Source: Hypomyces perniciosus
Taxonomy: Eukaryota; Ascomycota; Sordariomycetes; Hypocreales; Hypocreaceae
Length of the DNA stretch: 64,000 bases
Assembly: GCA_008477525.1 (NCBI GenBank)
Contig: SPDT01000005.1
Location: 2,790,001 to 2,854,000 of the forward strand
Direction of reading: 5' to 3'
Position 1 is the first letter of the stretch; every line of letters begins with the position of its first letter. The notes below the pieces were generated by a model. It had not been told where the DNA came from. It did no database searches and saw only the letters and a program-made list of their open reading frames with translations. Both the position numbers and the translations under genes were made by a program. Positions 21,601 through 32,524 of the stretch are shown in pieces.

Positions 21601-23023
21601 CTGGCATGTACTACCGGCCCTCGTCGCGCGAGCTGCGCCGCCTCAACAACCTGCTCCGCAGCCGCATCTACGAGCACTTTGGCGAGTCGCTGTCCGGCCT
21701 GCCCACCCTAAAGGCCTTTGGCGCCGTGTCGCGCTTCCTCGAGGACAACGCCCGCAAGATCGACACCGAGAACACCGCCTACTGGCTGTCGGTGGCATGT
21801 CAGCGCTGGCTCAATCTCCGCCTGGACCTCTGCGGGGCGACGCTCGTCCTCGCTGCGGGCCTGCTCGTCGTCGGGCTCCGAGGCAACATCGACCCGTCGT
21901 CCGGGGGCGTGGTGCTGTCGTATGTCGTCACGGCGCAGGCCGTCTTTGGAAACATGATTCGCCAGAGCGCCGAGATCGAGAACAACATGAATTCGGTAGA
22001 GAGAATGTTTCACTATGCGTATAACATCGAGCAGGAGCCTGCGCACGAGGTCGACAGAGTGGATAAGGGCCTGAAAGCCAGTGAATGGCCGCGTGCTGGC
22101 CGCGTGCAGTTTCATTCGCTGACGCTCAGTCATCGTCCCGGCCTGGAACCGGCACTAAGGGACGTCACGTTGGATATAGAGCCCGGCGAGAAAGTTGGTG
22201 TTGTGGGGCGTACTGGTGCAGGAAAGACTACTTGTAAGTATCTAATCCAGTCACTTCTTCTTTTACAACCATTCGGACTCTATTTCCTCAGACACTAGCT
22301 TACTATGTATCAGTGGTATCCGCTTTGTTGAGGATCACAGAGCCCACAAGCGGCAAGATCCTTATCGACGGAGTTGACATTCAGACGGTCGGTCTACATC
22401 TACTCCGGTCAAGCTTGTCTGTCATTAGCCAAGACGCCGTCCTCCTGGCCGGGACCATCCGGTACAACCTGGATCCGTTCCAGCAGTACGACGACGACTG
22501 GCTGCACCAATGTTTGAGAAGGGTTGGACTTGCCGGTGACCAACCGGGCACTAACGGAACAAATTCAAGTGGGCAAGACAATGAGATTGGGGGTGATTCA
22601 TGCGAACTCGAGAAGAACCACGACTCCGAGCCCAGCAGCGGCGGTCCGAGTCTGACTCTAGACTCGGAAGTCAAGGAGAACGGCGCCAACATCTCCCAGG
22701 GCCAACGTTCTCTGATCTCCATCGCCCGCGCCCTTGTGCGGCGGTCCAGGATTGTCATTTTGGACGAGGCCACGGCGTCCATCGACGGCAGGGCTGACAC
22801 GAAGCTTCAGGTGATGTTGAATGAAGTGATGGGGGACGCTACAGTTCTCACTGTGGCTCATCGGCTGGATACCATCGTTGCTACGTGTGATAGGGTCGTT
22901 GTAATGGACAGTGGCAGGGTCGCTGAATTTGATTCCATCCCGGAGCTTTTTTCCAGGCCAGACAGTCTGTTTAGGGCGCTCTGCGATGCCTCCAAAATCA
23001 CCGTCCAGGGTGAGACATGTTAA
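18657..23023 (+). CDS. Full-size ABCC (MRP/YOR1-like) ABC transporter of the siderophore cluster
   Basis: The spliced product is 1,428 residues, with exons 18657-22233 and 22314-23023. The layout is TMD1-NBD1-TMD2-NBD2 without an extra N-terminal membrane domain, and LTFNWLSPVLGTGY before TMD1 is typical of ABCC proteins. NBD1 has Walker A GPVASGKSS (about residue 549), signature LSGGQKQR (about 646) and Walker B LLFLDD, where Asp replaces the catalytic Glu as in many ABCC NBD1s. NBD2 has GRTGAGKTT (about 1184), signature ISQGQR and Walker B VILDEATAS, so it looks catalytically competent. An acidic linker encoded by repeated GACTCG follows NBD1 (about residues 750-765). Divergent from the acyltransferase, it may export the siderophore or its breakdown products; the substrate is inferred from context only. 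Confidence 0.9.
22234..22313 (+). other. Intron of the ABC transporter gene
   Basis: Donor GTAAGT at 22234 follows the second Thr of the NBD2 Walker A motif. The acceptor CAG ends at 22313. The phase-1 splice produces GKTTLVSALLRI, matching the ABC family. The earlier AG at 22290-22291 would be out of frame. Confidence 0.9.
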
Positions 23024-24773
23024 TGGAAGAGAGTCATAACTGCGTATAGACATAATTACTATCGATAAACTGTAATACCAGATTGATGCTGCGAGCCTTG
23101 AGACTCTGGTCACAATATCTACTGTATTAGAGACCAAAGAGCACAAATTCAGCAGGAAAGAGCCACGTACGACTCTCAATGATGAAAGAATGTGATTATT
23201 TGCTCGTATGATAGTTTTGGCTCTTGTAGGTTTCCAGCTGCCAGGCGGGTAACAAAAAACCAGTACGCTAAAGTGACTTAGAACCCCTTACATTGATCCC
23301 TTTACCAGCCAACCCTTACATACCCTTGATTATAAGCACAGGAAAGCTAGTCCTTCTTTAAGTCAGGTTTATCTTCAAAATAGGGGTTAAATACTACGAT
23401 ACGCATGCTAAGTCCTGTGCTTTGGATACTATTTCCTATCATCATATATGTGAAGTTTTGTACTTAGAATTACGCGATTTCTAAAATATAAGACTTAGTA
23501 GTAGTTGAGGCTGCCCTATTCTTAAAGTAGATACTAATAGGCGGTATTATAACGATCTCTAAGTTAAAGAACGCCGTGGCCGGAAGAAGGTCCTTAGAAT
23601 ATACAATTTAGAGGCAAAAGAGAAGACAATTGTCACGACCCGAGTTAGTTAGCAATCTAGGCAGGGTAAACAACATTCAAGTAAGCGAGGACGCGGCGCA
23701 CAATATCATCCAACGACAGAATAGAAAAACTATAGACTGGTCGCGTGAAGATAAGCAAGCAGGTACTAACACGACAATTAGATTGTTAGCTACCGACTAA
23801 CGAAATGTTAGCACTTAGCAACTATACTATATTCAAGTATAAGACTCAACATTATAATTAGATAGAACACCTTCTATAGCTTTTTAGTAATCAACTTCGT
23901 GACTTATCCTTCAGTGACTTTCAATATCTTCCAGTCTTGTGACTACCTTATCCACCCCTCGCCGAGTATACGACTGATTACTATATCCTCTAAACTTCGG
24001 ATCTACCAGTATAGCCTCAGCACAGCTACAGCGGCCTACAGCACTGTTCATTAGTATCAACCTCAGTTTCTGTTAGCAGAAAACGCCACTATCGGATAGC
24101 CGACTATAATAAATTACTACTTTATTCATAGGTTTAATAATTTTCTTTAGTCGAGGTGCTATATAAAGAGAAAAAGAAGAGCTAAAGCAAAAAAGCAGCG
24201 ATTTAACGGTTCAGTAGTATAGGCGGCAGGCAGTAAAGGTAACTTTCGTGGTGGAGGGGAACTGACGTGCTGGCCCTGACCGTGGCGGAAGTTTGTTTGT
24301 TTGTTTTATTATTTACGTCCACTAAGTAAACTAGTTACACAAATCCCTTGTGGGCAATATGACGTCAGGAGCCGGCGGCTTGCGCCGCTTGACTGTGGCG
24401 GAAGGTTAGAGAAAGCAAAAAAGCAAACCTTTACCGAATTTAGTATGAATTTAGCCTACCTTAGATTAGTTAGTCCTTACTCTATACGAAAACTAGGGAT
24501 ACAGTACATAGTACTCTTAGCAAGGGTTTATGTAACAGGGCGTATGACGCCTGTATCCCGAAGTTGGTGTGGAAATAGCGAGAAATGACCCACACGAAGA
24601 AAAGGGGGTCAGGGAGGAAAAGCCCTCGGAAAAACACGAGATAGACTCAACTCAACGAATACACACATTAATCGGCAATTCTTGCTGGTCCCTAATAGAT
24701 TAATCCTATCGTGCTGCACACGCCCGCCGCCTTCGCGCATCTAACAAATATTTAGCGCGCTCCTCTATAGCTG
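23024..24773. other. Intergenic region downstream of ABC gene, no supported gene
   Basis: 1.75 kb of moderately AT-rich sequence. TGTCACGACCCGAG at about 23634 resembles the start of a gypsy-type LTR, but no matching end or target duplication was found. A TGACYGTGGCGGAAG motif occurs twice, about 120 bp apart (near 24275 and 24392). One 95-codon ORF at 24301-24588 has no recognisable features and is not called a gene. Confidence 0.4.
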
Positions 24774-25540
24774 TTACTAAAAAGGGGCAGGGTTAATAGG
24801 CTGAGAAAAGATCTGATAAGCTGGCCCCATTTATGCAACTCGTACTCCGTGCTATAACCGATATTAGTATACGCTAAAAGTGCGATTTTTTATCAGATCC
24901 TTGCTAAGTATCCGGAGCTATACCCATAATCAGATCTGATTGTCCCTGCATTGTCTCAAAAAAAAGTTCCATTCTATTTTACTAAAGGGGGGGGGGTAGG
25001 GTTAATGGGTTGAGAAAAGATCTGATAAGCTAGCCCCATTTATATAACTCGTACTGTAACCGATGTCAGCATACGCTAGAAGAGCGATTTTTTATCAGAT
25101 CCTTGCTAAGTATCCGGAGCTATACCCATAATCAGATCTGATTATCCCTGCATTGTCTCAAAAAAAAGTTCCATTCTATTTTACTAAAGGGGGGGGGGTA
25201 GGGTTAATGGGTTGAGAAAAGATCTGATAAGCTAGCCCCATTTATATAACTCGTACTGTAACCGATGTCAGCATACGCTAGAAGAGCCATTTTTTATCAG
25301 ATCCTTGCTAAGTATCCGGAGCTATACCCATAATCAGATCTAATTATCCCTGCATTGTCTCGAAAAAGTTCAATTCTATTTTACTAAAAAGGGGTAGGGT
25401 TCATAGGTTGAGAAAAGATCTGATAAGCCAGCCCTATTTCTATAACTTATACTGTAACCGATATCGGCATACGCTAAAAGAGCAATTTTTTATCAAATCT
25501 ATTGCCAAGTATCCGGAGCTGTAACCAGATCTGATTGTAG
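24774..25540 (+). repeat. Tandem array of about four ~200-bp units carrying iron-GATA-type sites
   Basis: Units begin at TTACTAAA near 24774, 24979, 25181 and 25381; the last is truncated. Units 2 and 3 are nearly identical, while 1 and 4 are more diverged. Each unit has a G-run (up to 10 G), ATCTGATAA about 40 bp in, the reverse site TTATCAGAT about 72-79 bp after it, and a palindrome ATCAGATCTGAT or a decayed version. The array sits 0.6-1.4 kb upstream of the MFS transporter ATG. No similar unit was noticed elsewhere in the window. Confidence 0.9.
24811..25498. promoter_or_regulatory. Cluster of seven ATCTGATAA sites, candidate SreA/Fep1-type operators
   Basis: Exact forward ATCTGATAA at 24811-24819, 25020-25028, 25222-25230 and 25418-25426. 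Exact reverse TTATCAGAT at 24890-24898, 25092-25100 and 25294-25302. The fourth reverse position (25490-25498) has decayed to TTATCAAAT. Palindromic ATCAGATCTGAT is at 24929-24940 and 25131-25142, and is degraded near 25333. ATCWGATAA is the established site of fungal iron-responsive GATA repressors that silence siderophore genes when iron is sufficient. Binding here, and control of the MFS gene, are inferences. Confidence 0.6.
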
Positions 25541-26147
25541 AGGGGTAAGTGGAAAGGTGTGGATATAGATAGATGGTCGGTTAGAGCTGTAGGACCGTGT
25601 TGGTCGGCTGCCACGAGGTGTATAGTGGCATGAGGCATCTACATCACGGATTAGTACGGACATTAATAATCAAAACAGGAAAGAAAAAAAGAAAACAAGG
25701 GCTATAGGAGCCATACTTGTTAGGTCGTTGTTTTGCTTTATTTCTGCTCTGGGATATGCAGGTATGTATGGAGGTCGGCGTTAAAGAAGATGTCCTGGAC
25801 GCTTTGACTAAGTCTTTTCGAATACTTCCAGGTATGTCAGTCTGAAAGACGATACCCGAAATAACACTCTTTAGAAGGGAATTAGAAGCAAATTAGCAAG
25901 CGCATTTGCAGGGATATCGCTATAAACCACGCACTATAGTGACCAAGACTCTGCGTCTATGTATCTCAAGTACCAGGGTGGATAACTAAGCCAAATTTGC
26001 ACAACTTAGGACTTCTTTCTGGACGTCTTCCTCAGTAAAAGGCCAAGCAACCTGCGTCAACATTCCCTCCATTGTCCTCCTTTTGGCCTTAACCCTCACC
26101 TCTGCGTTTACAAGGACGTAATTCGAAGCCGCCCGACCAAAGACAAC
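25541..26147 (+). promoter_or_regulatory. Proximal upstream region of MFS siderophore transporter
   Basis: About 600 bp with no gene. A pyrimidine-rich stretch at about 26060-26100 precedes the ATG, a common arrangement near fungal transcription starts. No exact ATCWGATAA occurs here, so the upstream array is the only strong GATA cluster near this gene. Confidence 0.4.
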
Positions 26148-28169
26148 ATGTCGACGCCAGTTGGAGCTCCAGGCGCTGGTAAGCCTAAGACCAACGACAG
26201 AGACCTGGTATTATCCTCGCCATGGTTGAGCGAAGAAAGGGTTGATGGAACCAGAAACGCTGACGAACACTCCAAGGCTGTCCCTTCACAACAAGACTCG
26301 GCCCTTGTCGCCTCAGACGCGGATGCCTCCGCTGTGAATGAAGGCCACGCTGAAATTGGGGTCAGTAGGGTCGAGGCCTTCAACAAGGTCCTGTACCAGT
26401 CGGGCAAGTCAGGCAAAATATTGCTCTGGCTGCTGGGCATCTCCATTGGCCTGACCATGTTTGCCTATGCGCTCGACCAGGGCATCACCTCCACCATCTT
26501 CACTACCATGGCCAGTTCCACGTTCGGACAGCACAGCTCGCTTGCGGCCGTCAGTACCGCCAGTCAGATTATCCGGGCCATCAGCAAGCCTTTCATCGGC
26601 AAGCTGGCAGACATCACCTCGCGTCCCACTACCTACGTCGTCATCCTCATCTTCTACGTCGTCGGCTTCACCGTCGCGGCCAGCTCGAGTACATTTACGG
26701 CCTACACGGTGGGCATCTGCTTCACCTCGGTCGGCAAATCCGGGCTCGATCTGTTGAGCGACATTATCGTCGGTGACTTGACACCGCTGCAGTGGCGAGG
26801 TTTCTTCGGTGCCGCCCTGTCGATCCCCTTTGTCATTACCGTACCCGTCAACGGCTTTATCGCTGAGGCCTTCGTCGACAACTGGCGATGGGGCTTGGGC
26901 ATGTTTGCCATTATCGTACCTGTCTTGCTCATGCCAGCCATCTTCACGCTGTATTCGATGCAGCGGCGAGGAGAAAAGATGGGCATGGTCACTATGGCCG
27001 CTTCGAAGCGCCTGAGGATCAGGGCTGTGGGTGACTCCGAGGAGTCCACTAAATCGAAGGGTTTCGCCTACTGGATAAAGCTCCTTCACAAGGGCCTGAT
27101 CGACATCGACATCTTCGGACTCATTATCCTTGGAACATCCTTTTCACTCATCCTGCTGCCCTTCACCCTTGCAAAGGACGCCGATGGCAGTTGGGCCAAC
27201 GCAAGAATAGTTGTCATGCTCGTCATCGGCTTCGTCCTACTCATTGCCTTTGTTCTCTTCGAGATGTACCTCGCCCGGAAGCCGCTCATGACAAAGCGCA
27301 TCCTCAAGAACCGCACGTTCCTCGCCTCGGTCACCATCTACACCTTCAACCAGACGGCCTCGGCAGTCCGCAATACCTACTTCTCCTCGTACATCTACAT
27401 CATCAAAGAGTGGTCGACTTACGAGTGGACCATATTCTTGGGCATCACAACCATGGGACTCAGCATCATGGGGCCCATCGTCGGTCTCATCCAGAGGCGC
27501 ACACACCGATACAAGTCCCTGATGGTCTTTGGCGCCGCGGCGAGACTGATCGGCTACGGCCTGCTGGTCCAAAGCAACGGCAGGATGGTACAAGACACGG
27601 CCCGCCTGGTCGTCGCCCAGCTCATCTTCTGCCTGGGCTCCTTCAACGTCGTCGGCGCCCGCGTGGGCAGTCAGGCCTCAGTGCCCCATGAGGACATGGC
27701 CTCGATCATCGCCCTCCTCTCGCTATGGTCCACCTTGGGCTCGTCCGTCGGCAGTGCCGTCTCGTCGGCCATCTGGACGAATGAGATGCTAAATCGTATG
27801 CACATGGAGATGACCGGGGTCGATGATGCGACGATCTTGAAGCTCTACGGAAACATAAAGAAGCTGCGCACCAGCTACGACTTCAATAATCCCGTCAGGC
27901 AGGGCGCCATCCGTGCGTATGCCTATGTTAACGGCCACATCGCCATTACCGCCCTTCTCCTGGCTGCCGTGCCGTTGCTTGCCACCTTCTTCATGCCCGA
28001 TTTTTACTTGGGCAAGCAGCAGAACGCCGTCACGAACACGGGTCTCGATGGTGAGAGGGTTGATGTGCCGCAAGGACAGTCTGGGAATCAGGGGGGGGTT
28101 GCGAATGTCAAAGAGGAGTCGAAGCCGTTCTATCGCAGGTGGCTCGCTGCTTACCGCAAGGACGTATAG
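26148..28169 (+). CDS. SIT-family MFS siderophore-iron transporter (MirB/Sit1-like)
   Basis: Intronless, 673 residues. A hydrophilic N-terminus of about 95 residues is followed by about 14 predicted membrane segments, the first around LLGISIGLTMFAYALDQG. ALDQGITST after TM1, SKPFIGKLADITSRP in the loop before the next helices, and GKSGLDLLSDIIVGDLTP are typical of the fungal siderophore-iron transporter branch of the MFS, which takes up ferric siderophores by H+ symport at the plasma membrane. The length slightly exceeds the usual 600-640 because of longer N- and C-terminal tails. ATG 26148 is in a good fungal context (ACAACATG). It is the last gene before the AT-rich block. Substrate not resolved. 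Confidence 0.9.
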   Translation: MSTPVGAPGAGKPKTNDRDLVLSSPWLSEERVDGTRNADEHSKAVPSQQDSALVASDADASAVNEGHAEIGVSRVEAFNKVLYQSGKSGKILLWLLGISIGLTMFAYALDQGITSTIFTTMASSTFGQHSSLAAVSTASQIIRAISKPFIGKLADITSRPTTYVVILIFYVVGFTVAASSSTFTAYTVGICFTSVGKSGLDLLSDIIVGDLTPLQWRGFFGAALSIPFVITVPVNGFIAEAFVDNWRWGLGMFAIIVPVLLMPAIFTLYSMQRRGEKMGMVTMAASKRLRIRAVGDSEESTKSKGFAYWIKLLHKGLIDIDIFGLIILGTSFSLILLPFTLAKDADGSWANARIVVMLVIGFVLLIAFVLFEMYLARKPLMTKRILKNRTFLASVTIYTFNQTASAVRNTYFSSYIYIIKEWSTYEWTIFLGITTMGLSIMGPIVGLIQRRTHRYKSLMVFGAAARLIGYGLLVQSNGRMVQDTARLVVAQLIFCLGSFNVVGARVGSQASVPHEDMASIIALLSLWSTLGSSVGSAVSSAIWTNEMLNRMHMEMTGVDDATILKLYGNIKKLRTSYDFNNPVRQGAIRAYAYVNGHIAITALLLAAVPLLATFFMPDFYLGKQQNAVTNTGLDGERVDVPQGQSGNQGGVANVKEESKPFYRRWLAAYRKDV

Positions 28170-28296
28170 GTGACGTTACCTTAGATGGGTGTTAGTGGCT
28201 AAGTACTAAGCATTGAGACGGAAATACACTCACTCGGTTTATGATACCCAGCAGCTTAGCTAAAAGGGCAACTACTACTGCTTTACTATATATAGT

Positions 28297-28492
28297 TTGT
28301 CGGGACTAACTGACATGTCTGTCCCACGCAGATTTTTCCTTCTATTTACCTTGCCTAATATAAAACTACTACTAAATATAGCAGTAGCTATATTACGCAG
28401 TAGTTATATAAGAGAGGCAGACAGTCTTAGTTTAATATATATTAATATTCTTTCCCTATTAACTTCATAACCCCAGCTTTACTTATAATAGC
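28297..28492 (+). repeat. Truncated LTR fragment, TGTCGGGG family
   Basis: Starts TGTCGGGACTAACTGACATG, similar to the start of the 403-bp LTR family seen at 48181 (TGTCGGGGGTAACTGATATA). Downstream, GGCAGACAGTCTTAGTTTAA and a CATAACCCCAGC stretch also match. It is cut at 28492 by a gypsy LTR. Confidence 0.55.
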
Positions 28493-28854
28493 TATCCCGG
28501 CGCGGAAAGGCAGGTCAGGGCAAATATCGTGGTTGTGCCGTGGAGAGCGAGAAAGCCCTAAGGCTCAACAGAAAGCTATAGCTAGGAACGCGTTAGGGCC
28601 TGGTTATATAACCGGAGCTCACGTAACAAAGTATCAACATCGCGTTACAGTTAATGCTATAACAGTACCCCCCTTCTTTATTATACCATTTAACTATAGA
28701 TAGCTATATTATGTATATAAAGTAAAATTCCAGGTAATTTATCTTAATACTTTTAATATAAAGGCAAATAAAGTAAATTATATAGTTTTTAGTATTAGCG
28801 ATATATAGTTTAATTATAGGCTTTAGCGCAGTATAGTCTTTAATTAATACTCTT
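28493..28854 (-). mobile_element. Fragment of Ty3/gypsy chromovirus: 3' LTR plus 3' untranslated part
   Basis: The 172-bp LTR at 28493-28664 is a diverged copy of the LTRs at 30122 and 36633. It is followed by the same C-run (polypurine tract on the minus strand) and about 190 bp of internal sequence colinear with 30294-30480. It is interrupted at 28855 by a copia LTR. Confidence 0.8.
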
Positions 28855-29157
28855 TATTAAAATAATAAGGTTATACAGAACCTTATTTAAGTGTAGCTTT
28901 TAGGAAGCTGCACTTAACGCAGCAATAAGGAAACAACTAAGAGTTTACTGGGTAAATAATAAAATAAACAATTAAATTCTATTTAATCTAATAGCTAAAA
29001 GCTATAAAATATCTAGTATTTATACAGCTATTATAAAAGTAATTATAAAATAATGCTTTATCTTTTACAATAGTCCTCCGACCTAATAATAGGTATATAG
29101 TGGCAGAATTAGGTTCGTGGCTATATTCCTATTTTCCACAAAATTTATTTATATATA
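28855..29157 (-). repeat. Truncated copia-1 LTR (inverted)
   Basis: Reverse-complement copy of the terminal half of the 579-bp copia-1 LTR: it begins as TATTAAAATAATAAGG and ends at the TATATA region, where a second LTR in the opposite orientation starts. It lies inside the gypsy fragment at 28493-28854. Confidence 0.75.
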
Positions 29158-29735
29158 TGTTAAAAAGGAGGGCCAAAAAGCAAGGATTTCAGTGTAATTG
29201 GATAACCTTCCTATTCTGGCTAGACCCAGATGTAGGCCCGACGCTAGGACCAAGTTCCGGAGGAACCTCGGTATAAGTCAGCAATTCTCTCTTATCCTCA
29301 ACAATAACAATTAAGCTAGGACCAGCTTCCCCGCCTACCCTAGACTGAATATAATGCTTATAATAGGCATTATAAGAAATCTAACTAAAATGGTTTCCTG
29401 TTTATATAACTGTAAGTTGATTTAAGTGATTTTATATATAAATAAACTTTATAGAAAATAGGAATATAGCTATAAACCTAATTCTACTACTATATACCTA
29501 TTATTAGGTTAAAGGATTATTATAAAAAATAAAGTATTATTTTATAATTACTTCTATAATAGCTATATAAATACTAGATATTTTATAGCTTCTAGCTATT
29601 AAATTAAATATATTTTAATTGTTTATTTTATTGTTTACTTAATAAACTCTTAGTTATTTCCTTATTACTATATTAATTATAGTTTCCTAGAAACTATACT
29701 TAAATAAAGTTTAGTATAACCTTGTTATTTTAATA
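29158..29735 (+). repeat. Solo LTR of copia-1 family, RIP-mutated
   Basis: A 578-bp LTR starting TGTTAAAAAGGAGGGC and ending TTTTAATA (TTTTAACA after a C-to-T change). It aligns end to end with the LTRs at 49664 and 55598. The first half is little mutated, but the second half is full of TA changes. No matching target duplication is visible, and it forms a head-to-head arrangement with the truncated LTR on its left. Confidence 0.8.
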
Positions 29736-30085
29736 AAATTTAATAAACTAGTTTTAGTAAATTTATAAAATTAAATAATTAATAACTTTTTTAAAGCTTA
29801 AAAATACTATATTTAGCTTTTTTATTAACTATTATTGTTTAGTTTTTTAGCTAGTTAGCTAAATTCTTACTACCTTTAAAAGATTATAAAATTAATTAAT
29901 ATTAATATTTAATTTAATTTAATATAAACATTTCTCCCAGTTTATAGTAACTTTATCAGTAATTTATTTATTAAATAAATAGATTTTTCTTTTAAAGGTA
30001 ATATTAAAAGGTTAGTAAAATATAATTATAAATAAAAGTATAAGCTTTATTTATATTGCAGGTCTATTTTTTATACTTCCCATTT
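29736..30085. other. AT-rich RIP-type sequence, nothing recognisable
   Basis: About 350 bp of very AT-rich sequence between LTRs, with no readable domain on either strand. Confidence 0.5.
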
Positions 30086-30121
30086 TGTTAAAGGGGAATT
30101 GGCACTCCTAAGCATATATAT

Positions 30122-30293
30122 TATCACGGCACGGAAAGGCAGGTCAGGGCAAATATCGTTGTTATGCCGTGGAGAGCGAGAAAGCCCTAAGGCTCTACAG
30201 AAAGCTATAGTTAGGAACGCGTTAGGGCCTGGTTATATAACCGGGGCTTACATAACAGGGCGTCAATATCGCATTATGGTCAGTGCTGTAACA
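30122..30293 (-). repeat. Chromovirus 3' LTR (172 bp)
   Basis: Begins TATCACGGCAC (TGTCACGGCAC after RIP) and ends GTGCTGTAACA, giving the TG...CA ends of an LTR. It is less mutated than its partner at 36633. Preceded by target duplication TATAT. Confidence 0.85.
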
Positions 30294-32524
30294 GTACCCC
30301 CCCCCTCTTTATTACGCTATTTAGCCGTAAATAGCTATATTACTTATATAAATCGAAATTCCAGGTAATTTATTTTAATACTTTTAATATAAAGGTAAAT
30401 AAAGCAAATTATATAGTTTTTAGTGTTAGTAATATATAGTTTAGTTATAGGCTTTAGTGCAGTATAGTCTTTAATTAATGCTTTATAGGCATTAGTTTTT
30501 TTTTAGCTATTTCCTCTTTTTCTTCTTTTATAATTCTTTTTAATATTTATTATAGTAGGCTTAGCTTTTTTAGGTTTCTTTTATAAAAGTTTTATATTAC
30601 CTTCTCTTAACTTTATAGGTTTTTAGCTGGTTACTATATAGCAGTATAGTATTTCTATTTAATAAAATAATAAAATTTATTATTATTATAAAAATTTACA
30701 AGCACTTTAAACTCCTATTTCTTTTATACTTTATTTATATTATCTTTTCTTGTTAATATTCTACTTTAAATATTCTTTAATTTAACTTTATTAATTATTT
30801 TTTGTTTAAAATACAGTAAAGTAGCCGTTTTAAATTGCAAAAGGGAGTTATATAAAACTAGGAAAATCTTTATACCTTCCAGGAAACTAACAGTACAGGC
30901 TTATAGGTATACCTTTATTATTTATTATATAAGGCCCTGCCTATTTATTATTTAACTTTTTTATTAACTAATTAGTCTTTATATTTTCTATATTAATAAA
31001 GACTTCCTGCCTAATAGTATAGACTAATAATACTTTTCTTTATATATTTGCATTTTTTTTATATCTTTTTCTTAAAGCTTTAGTAAAGGCTTTTAGCTAT
31101 ATAATAATACATTTAAATCGCTTAATAATAGTATTAGCGCAGAAAAGCTTTTTTTTCTTTACTATAAAGAAGTTTAATAGGTAAAGCTATAAAAACTTTA
31201 TTTTTAAGTAAAGGTTAAAACTATAATTAATAAAAAATAGCGATATACTAGTAGTTTTAAATATTATATTATTTATAGTAAATTCAGCTAATAAAAGCTA
31301 ATAAGCCTAATTATCCTAATAAAAGTTAATAAAAGTTTACAGGTATTATTTTACACTTATATTAATACTTTTAGTCTAGTTATTAATTTTAAAGTAAAAG
31401 GCTAATAACTATTTTAATATAACTTTTAATTACTTTAAGAGTTATTCTTAAAATTCTAATATAAACTATATACTATAATTTAATATAATATTATTAAGTA
31501 TATGATAAAGGCAGTAAATCCTATTAATAAATATATTAATTAATGCTTTTACTAATAATAAAGTAATAAATATAAAATAATATATTTTTATAAAGTAATA
31601 GACTATTATTAATAAATACTTATAAGTAATATTATATTAGCAGGATTTAGGCAGTAATATAATATAATTAATAAAGATATCTAATTATATATAAAATAAA
31701 ACTAATAATAGTTAAAAGAAGCTTTATAGTAAAGATTGTAAGGCCTTTATTTTAATATATAGTTTATAGGCTTATATAAATACTTTAATATCTTTTAAAA
31801 TCTATAGCTACTAATATATCCAGCTAATAAAGTCTAAAGTTTTAAACCTGCTTAAATATCCAGCTAAACTGCTTAAATAGTTTCTAAATAAAATTTATAT
31901 TTAAAGTTTATTATTAAAAAGAATAAAAAGCTGCTTTTCATAATAAATTCTATTATTTATTATTTAGCAGTTATTTATTATAATTTAAAGTTCTCTGTAA
32001 AGTTATTTTAGCTATTAGCAGATATTTAGGTTTTAAAGCGCAGTTACTATTTCTCTCGCTATAATATTTTATTTATATACTGCTGTAATTAGGTTATTAA
32101 TTAGTCTATTTTCCGCTAATGTTATTATAGCCATAAAGGCAGCCTTTATAAATAATTTAAGATTTAATAAAACTTTTTTTTAAAATATCGCCTAAACTTT
32201 AAAGCTAAAAGAACTTTATAGGAAAATAGTATATTACCTATTTTTAATTTAATTATTAAAGGGGTCTAATTTTACAGGCCTATTTTCCGCTTTTTTATTT
32301 AAAGTATTAAACTTTACAGCTTTAAAGCCAGGTTAGTAAATAATATAAAAGTTAAAGTTAAAGAAAATTTTAAATTATTAGATTTACTACTAGTTTAAAG
32401 CTTTTATTAAAATAAAGTATTTAAAGTTTTTATAGTCTATAATAATATTAAACTCTTATAAGCTTTATAATTTTAAGCACTACTCCTCTATTACTTTAAT
32501 AATAGCTAAAAGTTTTTTATTATC

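Noticed and set aside
21206..22024. Plus-strand ORF of 272 codons in another frame
   Set aside because: Arg/His-rich out-of-frame reading of the ABC transporter TMD2 region.
23634..23780. Possible solo gypsy LTR starting TGTCACGACCCGAG
   Set aside because: No convincing matching terminus or target duplication and no second copy in the window.
24301..24588. 95-codon plus ORF in intergenic region
   Set aside because: Low-complexity start (TTTG repeats), no domain or signal, and no supporting context.
24774..25540. CRISPR array interpretation of the regularly spaced repeats
   Set aside because: Units are about 200 bp and contiguous, with no unique spacers, and the organism is clearly eukaryotic; it is a tandem duplication.
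26409..27089. Minus-strand ORF of 226 codons
   Set aside because: Antisense to the MFS transporter and without recognisable domain.
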